This document shows, in pieces, positions 4,748-7,252 of a DNA stretch of 7,252 nucleotides. Source of the stretch: Rubrobacter sp. (GTDB lineage: Bacteria; Actinomycetota; Rubrobacteria; Rubrobacterales; Rubrobacteraceae); NCBI GenBank assembly GCA_013815575.1, contig JACDFX010000076.1, forward strand, positions 1-7,252, written 5' to 3'. The notes beneath the pieces were generated by a model. The model saw only the letters and a list, made by a program, of their open reading frames with translations, was not told the origin of the DNA and did no database searches. Each line of letters opens with the position of its first letter. Position 1 is the stretch's first letter. A program made the position numbers and the translations under genes.

Positions 4748-6259
4748 TCATGAGGCCAACCCCGCCTTCGGGAGCGTTTCGCCCGCCAGCCAGTCCAGGG
4801 CGACCGCGGCGGTCCAGGATTGGGCGTCGGAGCCCAGTAGCTGCCCGGTGAAGGGATCGAAGTATTCCCCGAACCCCCGAACGGCGAGCTGCTCTAGGGC
4901 CGTCCGCCGCAACCGTTCGGCCCGCCCTACCTCACCGGCCCGGACGAGCGACCACCACAGGAGCCAGTTGACGACGGGCCAGGTCGGCCCGCGCCAGTAG
5001 CTGCGGGGCCTGAAGCCCAGGTCCTCCGGGCTGGTGCTTGGCGGCAGCGGGCCGCGCAGGCCCCGGTGTCCGCAGAACTCCGGCGAATCGAGGGTACGTA
5101 GCAAGGCATCGAGTCGCGCCCGGCTCAGGCAGCCGGCAATCAGGGGCGCGAAGCCCGCGACGGTGCGCACCCGGATGGGCTCTTCCGCCCTCAGGTCGTA
5201 GTCGAGGCAAAGGCCGAGCTCGCGGTCCCAGCATCCCTCCAGTCCCCGTCGGCCCCGAGCCATCCAGCCCGAGATGAGGACGCGGTCATCCTCGGGCGCC
5301 CCGACCAGAGAGGAGATCTCCGTAAGGGCCTCGTTGGCCGCAACCAGGATGGCGCTGGTGAGGACGTCCTTTATGAGGAACGGGTGCGACTCGTAGATCG
5401 TCGCCTCGTCGCAACGATGTGCGCGCTTGATAAGGTCCACAAGCCAGAGGTAGCGGTCGTACTCGGCGTTCGTGGGCCTCTGGGAGGGGGAGCCAACGTG
5501 CCGGAGGTCGTAGCGGGGGTAAGGTCCCACCTCGCCCACCGCAAGAGCTTCGAGGGGCGCGTCCCAGCGCGGCGAGTTGTCCGTGCCGCTCCCCCACGGA
5601 TGGTAGATGGTGACGAGCCCAGACCCCTCGGGGTCCCTGTAGGTCATGAGGTAACGGTGCCAGGAGAGGAGGCCAGGATAGATCCTCCCCAGGAAGGCCC
5701 GTGCGCAAGAGACCTCTTCTTCGCCCGCGAACCGCGCGGCCTCCCAGATGCGCAGCGCCGCGATAGCGTGTACCGGAGGCTGGCTCAGGCAGCTGGTGTA
5801 CGGTGGAGCCGGCGGAGCATCGGGGGACGACGCGGCGCAGGACCAGTGATCCGGCCCGGGAAAATAGCTCTCGGGCGGCGCGTCGGGGTTGAAGACGATG
5901 TGGGACACCTTGCCGGTCCTCCACTGGTGGGCGAAGAGGGTCTCCAGCTCCCGCGCGGCGCGGCGGGTGTCCAGGTGGGCGAGACCGATGGCTATGAACG
6001 CGGAATCCCAGCTCCACTGGTGGGGATAGAGCTCCGGAGCTGCCTTCGTCCATCCGCCCATGTCGTTGAGACGCAGGACCCTCGCGGCTTCCCGGCCGAG
6101 CGCCGGGGCCTCTTCGATTGGGTCGTGGCGTTGGGACGTCGTCTTGTTCGCGCGGGGGGAGCCCACCAGAGACCTCTCGTCTCCGTGGGACCGGCCGCCC
6201 TTGCCCGAGTCAGGATCGTCGGTTTTCGGGCCGCCGCCGGAAGATCCGGGATACTTCAA
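4748..6259 (-). CDS. GH63 mannosylglycerate/glucosylglycerate hydrolase-like protein
   Basis: A 503-residue (alpha/alpha)6-barrel glycoside hydrolase. Recognisable parts are LRLNDMGGWTKAAPELYPHQ followed by WSWDSAFIAIG (62-91), WRTGKVSHIVFNP (113-125), YHPWGSGTDNSPRWD (219-233), a C-terminal YWRGPTWPVVNWLLWW (421-436) and RGFGEYFDPFTG (461-472). In the GH63 mannosylglycerate hydrolase group the acid is an aspartate in the GxDNSPRWD region (here probably D227) and the base a glutamate in the GEYFDP region (here E465); both are present. Such enzymes hydrolyse mannosylglycerate or glucosylglycerate, compatible solutes of thermophilic and desiccation-tolerant bacteria, in the cytoplasm. No signal peptide is seen. 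The TTG start (6257-6259) is chosen for AGGAGG about 4 nt upstream, but it leaves a hydrophilic 50-residue N-terminal extension, so a later start is possible. The gene follows osmC by 66 nt. Substrate (mannosyl or glucosyl) cannot be settled by eye. Confidence 0.85.
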   Translation of the reverse strand: MKYPGSSGGGPKTDDPDSGKGGRSHGDERSLVGSPRANKTTSQRHDPIEEAPALGREAARVLRLNDMGGWTKAAPELYPHQWSWDSAFIAIGLAHLDTRRAARELETLFAHQWRTGKVSHIVFNPDAPPESYFPGPDHWSCAASSPDAPPAPPYTSCLSQPPVHAIAALRIWEAARFAGEEEVSCARAFLGRIYPGLLSWHRYLMTYRDPEGSGLVTIYHPWGSGTDNSPRWDAPLEALAVGEVGPYPRYDLRHVGSPSQRPTNAEYDRYLWLVDLIKRAHRCDEATIYESHPFLIKDVLTSAILVAANEALTEISSLVGAPEDDRVLISGWMARGRRGLEGCWDRELGLCLDYDLRAEEPIRVRTVAGFAPLIAGCLSRARLDALLRTLDSPEFCGHRGLRGPLPPSTSPEDLGFRPRSYWRGPTWPVVNWLLWWSLVRAGEVGRAERLRRTALEQLAVRGFGEYFDPFTGQLLGSDAQSWTAAVALDWLAGETLPKAGLAS

Positions 6260-6325
6260 GGAGCCTCCTCTTCGCGATGCTCTAGTCTGCTTTCGCCCAC
6301 GCCAACGGCCGGAGTTCCCGGTTTC

Positions 6326-6760
6326 TTAAACGCGGATCTCGATCAGCACTTCCGAATCGAGCGTCCGGTGGACCGGGCACTTCTCGGATACCTCCACCAA
6401 CCGCTGGCGTTGCTGCTCCTCGAGCGGGCCTTCGAGTTCCAACTCCAGCTCGATCCGGTCCACCCTCCCATTCTCGGTCTCGCACTCTTCGCAGTCTTTC
6501 GCGTGTATCTTGCCATGCTTCATGCGCACCAGTACGGATTCCAGCGGCCACCCCTTGTGGTCCGCGTACATGCGGACCGTCATAGCCGTGCAGCTGCCAA
6601 GCGCGGCGAGCAGGTAGTCGTACGGCGTCGGCCCGGTATCGGTGCCTCCGAAAGCGACCGGCTCGTCCGCCACCAGGGCGTACCCGTTCGCCGTCACCTC
6701 GGTGCGCAGGCCGCTCCCCATACGCGCTATTACCTGCCCGTTCTCCGAATTCATCTTCAT
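6326..6760 (-). CDS. OsmC family peroxiredoxin-like protein
   Basis: A 144-residue protein of the OsmC/Ohr superfamily, thiol-dependent hydroperoxide reductases or related proteins acting in the cytoplasm. It shows the expected order: beta-rich N-terminus, [40 protein letters not shown] with the first active cysteine C57, and EKCPVHRTL with the second, C128. A CEEC segment (C90 and C93, in [20 protein letters not shown]) sits in the middle, as in the OsmC subgroup that I recall as carrying HA.DC..CET. The length is standard. The start ATG at 6760 has GGAAGG directly upstream; the ATG two codons later is equally possible. It is the first gene of the minus-strand series, with 364 bp of non-coding DNA behind it, and it precedes the GH63 gene by 66 nt. 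Confidence 0.92.
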   Translation of the reverse strand: MKMNSENGQVIARMGSGLRTEVTANGYALVADEPVAFGGTDTGPTPYDYLLAALGSCTAMTVRMYADHKGWPLESVLVRMKHGKIHAKDCEECETENGRVDRIELELELEGPLEEQQRQRLVEVSEKCPVHRTLDSEVLIEIRV

Positions 6761-6883
6761 ATACCTTCCTTAGCGCCGATCTACGGACGTGAGTCCTGCC
6801 CCGGATCAGACCACCCGGCACGCCGATTTCTTACCACCGCGCGGACACGATTCTAGACATGACCCCGTTACCGCCAGCGGGAA

Positions 6884-6941
6884 TTGAGCCGGCAGGAACC
6901 CGCCAACACGGAGGTCCCTGCCGCGGCGCCTTCCGGCTCAA
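6884..6941. repeat. Nested inverted repeat able to form a two-part hairpin
   Basis: TTGAGCCGG (6884-6892) is perfectly complementary to CCGGCTCAA (6933-6941). Directly inside, CAGGAACC (6893-6900) pairs with GGTCCCTG (6913-6920) with one mismatch. A 12-nt loop closes the inner stem and a 12-nt one-sided bulge (6921-6932) separates the arms. It lacks a T tract on the plus strand, and on the minus strand the T run precedes it, so it does not look like a terminator. Which strand is transcribed is unknown. Confidence 0.5.
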
Positions 6942-7059
6942 AAACACCCGCAGACCTGTACCGCGGCCCGAAGGTCAACCGGCCGTCCATACGGGACCCG
7001 CGCCAGAGCTCCAAAGGACGCGACCTCTTCGAAATGGCTCAGCGAACGGAACAGCGTCA

Positions 7060-7088
7060 TTGTAATCATACTAAAATACGTATATTCT
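7060..7088 (+). promoter_or_regulatory. Possible promoter for the plus-strand gene at 7125
   Basis: TTGTAA (7060-7065) is followed after 17 nt by TATTCT (7083-7088), four of six matches to each sigma-70 box; TATATT at 7081 is an alternative -10. The patch is strikingly AT-rich for this window and sits about 40 bp before a well-spaced ribosome binding site. The box matches alone are weak. Confidence 0.35.
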
Positions 7089-7090
7089 GC

Positions 7091-7106
7091 ATACGATAAA
7101 TCGTAT
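7091..7106. promoter_or_regulatory. Palindromic operator-like site
   Basis: ATACGAT (7091-7097) and ATCGTAT (7100-7106) are perfect inverted copies separated by AA. A second 8-bp palindrome, ATACGTAT, lies at 7076-7083 and shares the ATACG/CGTAT half-sites. Lying between the putative -10 and the ribosome binding site, it is placed where a dimeric repressor would block transcription of the downstream gene. Confidence 0.5.
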
Positions 7107-7124
7107 AAGGAAGGGAGGCCCGGC

Positions 7125-7166
7125 ATGATCGTACGCGAACTTTTTTCGGGCGTGGGCGTCGGATGA
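7125..7166 (+). CDS. 13-codon leader reading frame or frameshifted gene start
   Basis: ATG 7125-7127 has the best ribosome binding site in the right part of the window (AAGGGAGG, 6 nt spacing), but the frame closes after 13 residues (MIVRELFSGVGVG). Its TGA overlaps the ATG of the next frame (ATGATC). It contains a run of six T (7141-7146). A -1 shift or a one-base insertion in this run would join MIVRELF to the following frame. It may be a short leader peptide coupled to the next gene, or the true N-terminus of that gene disrupted by a slip or a sequencing error. Confidence 0.4.
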   Translation: MIVRELFSGVGVG

Positions 7167-7252
7167 TCGGCGGGTACGTGAGGACGAGGCCGGGCGTCTG
7201 GGCCAACGCCGAAGCCATCTGGTGGCCGGGCCGCGACGGGGCGGCCCAGAGG
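7163..7252 (+). CDS. 5' end of an unidentified gene, cut by the window edge
   Basis: From ATG 7163 the frame stays open for 30 codons to the edge (MIGGYVRTRPGVWANAEAIW, then WPGRDGAAQR). It starts inside the stop of the 13-codon frame (ATGA), so translation would be coupled to it; it has no strong ribosome binding site of its own. The residues are too few to place in a family. The AT-rich, palindrome-bearing region upstream suggests that this gene is regulated. Other frames are also open here, so the assignment is tentative. Confidence 0.35.
   Translation, partial: MIGGYVRTRPGVWANAEAIWWPGRDGAAQR

Larger units (their letters stand above)
6761..7124. other. Long divergent intergenic region
   Basis: No convincing gene is seen here; the short frames present are arginine/proline-rich shadows without ribosome binding sites. 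It separates the minus-strand osmC from a plus-strand gene and should hold both promoters. It contains a small GGAC-GTGA-GTCC hairpin (6785-6796), a strong nested inverted repeat (6884-6941) and, at 7055-7110, an AT-rich patch with operator-like palindromes. The OsmC leader side shows no clear -10/-35. Confidence 0.6.

Noticed and set aside
5384..6856. Long plus-strand open frame (490 codons) opposite the GH63 and osmC genes
   Set aside because: It spans the antisense of two well-supported genes and the gap between them, is arginine/valine/proline-rich, and carries no family motif. It is a high-GC shadow.
6780..6960. A TPP, cobalamin or c-di-AMP riboswitch upstream of osmC or the plus-strand gene
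   Set aside because: Some short stretches (such as GTTACCGCCAGCGGGAA) recall parts of known elements, but the other conserved boxes are missing on both strands.
6859..7126. Short frames in the intergenic region on both strands
   Set aside because: Proline/arginine-rich or mixed low-quality sequence, no ribosome binding sites, and conflict with the palindromic regulatory region.

Overview
The window is very GC-rich and nearly all of its genes lie on the minus strand, read from right to left. The protein families present are a GH63 mannosylglycerate/glucosylglycerate-type hydrolase, a DUF3179 lipoprotein, CcdA, DoxX/TQO-type membrane proteins and an OsmC-type protein. Together with frequent GTG/TTG starts behind AGGAGG-like ribosome binding sites, they suggest a high-GC, probably osmolyte-using actinobacterium. 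A Rubrobacter-like organism is my best guess, but this rests on family composition and memory, not on a search.

Right to left: at 7055-7252 an AT-rich patch with a palindromic operator-like site precedes a plus-strand gene start of unknown product. It begins with a 13-codon reading frame that overlaps a second frame (ATGA) running off the window. The long non-coding stretch 6761-7124 also holds a strong nested inverted repeat (6884-6941). Then on the minus strand come osmC-like (6326-6760), a GH63 glucosylglycerate/mannosylglycerate hydrolase-like gene (4748-6259) and a small NrtS-like nitrate/nitrite transport protein (4421-4732). A 177-bp gap with a perfect 14-bp palindrome follows. Next is a tight thiol-redox operon: DUF3179 lipoprotein (3041-4243), a TlpA-like thioredoxin-fold lipoprotein (2503-3036) and CcdA (1742-2506). 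Downstream lie a small unknown gene (1463-1711), an internally deleted phosphorylase remnant (1023-1466), a DoxX/TQO small subunit-like membrane protein (299-958), a 52-residue single-pass membrane protein (84-242) and the first codons of another probable membrane protein (1-78).

The most interesting feature is in the redoxin. Its reading frame is interrupted by a single TGA (2812-2814) exactly where the first cysteine of the CxxC active site belongs (GW-TGA-PKC). The frame is otherwise intact. About 24 nt downstream sits the apical loop of a 12-bp hairpin whose loop begins with G, which fits the bacterial SECIS model. The gene is therefore a candidate UxxC selenoprotein embedded between a CxxC-containing DUF3179 lipoprotein and the CcdA electron conduit. 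A simple nonsense mutation is the competing explanation.

Functional reading (inference): CcdA would carry electrons from cytoplasmic thioredoxin across the membrane to the redoxin. The redoxin could keep the CPLC motif of the DUF3179 protein, or other exported thiols such as the cysteine-bearing loop of the DoxX-like protein, in the required redox state. I see no rRNA, tRNA, CRISPR array, insertion sequence or convincing rho-independent terminator.
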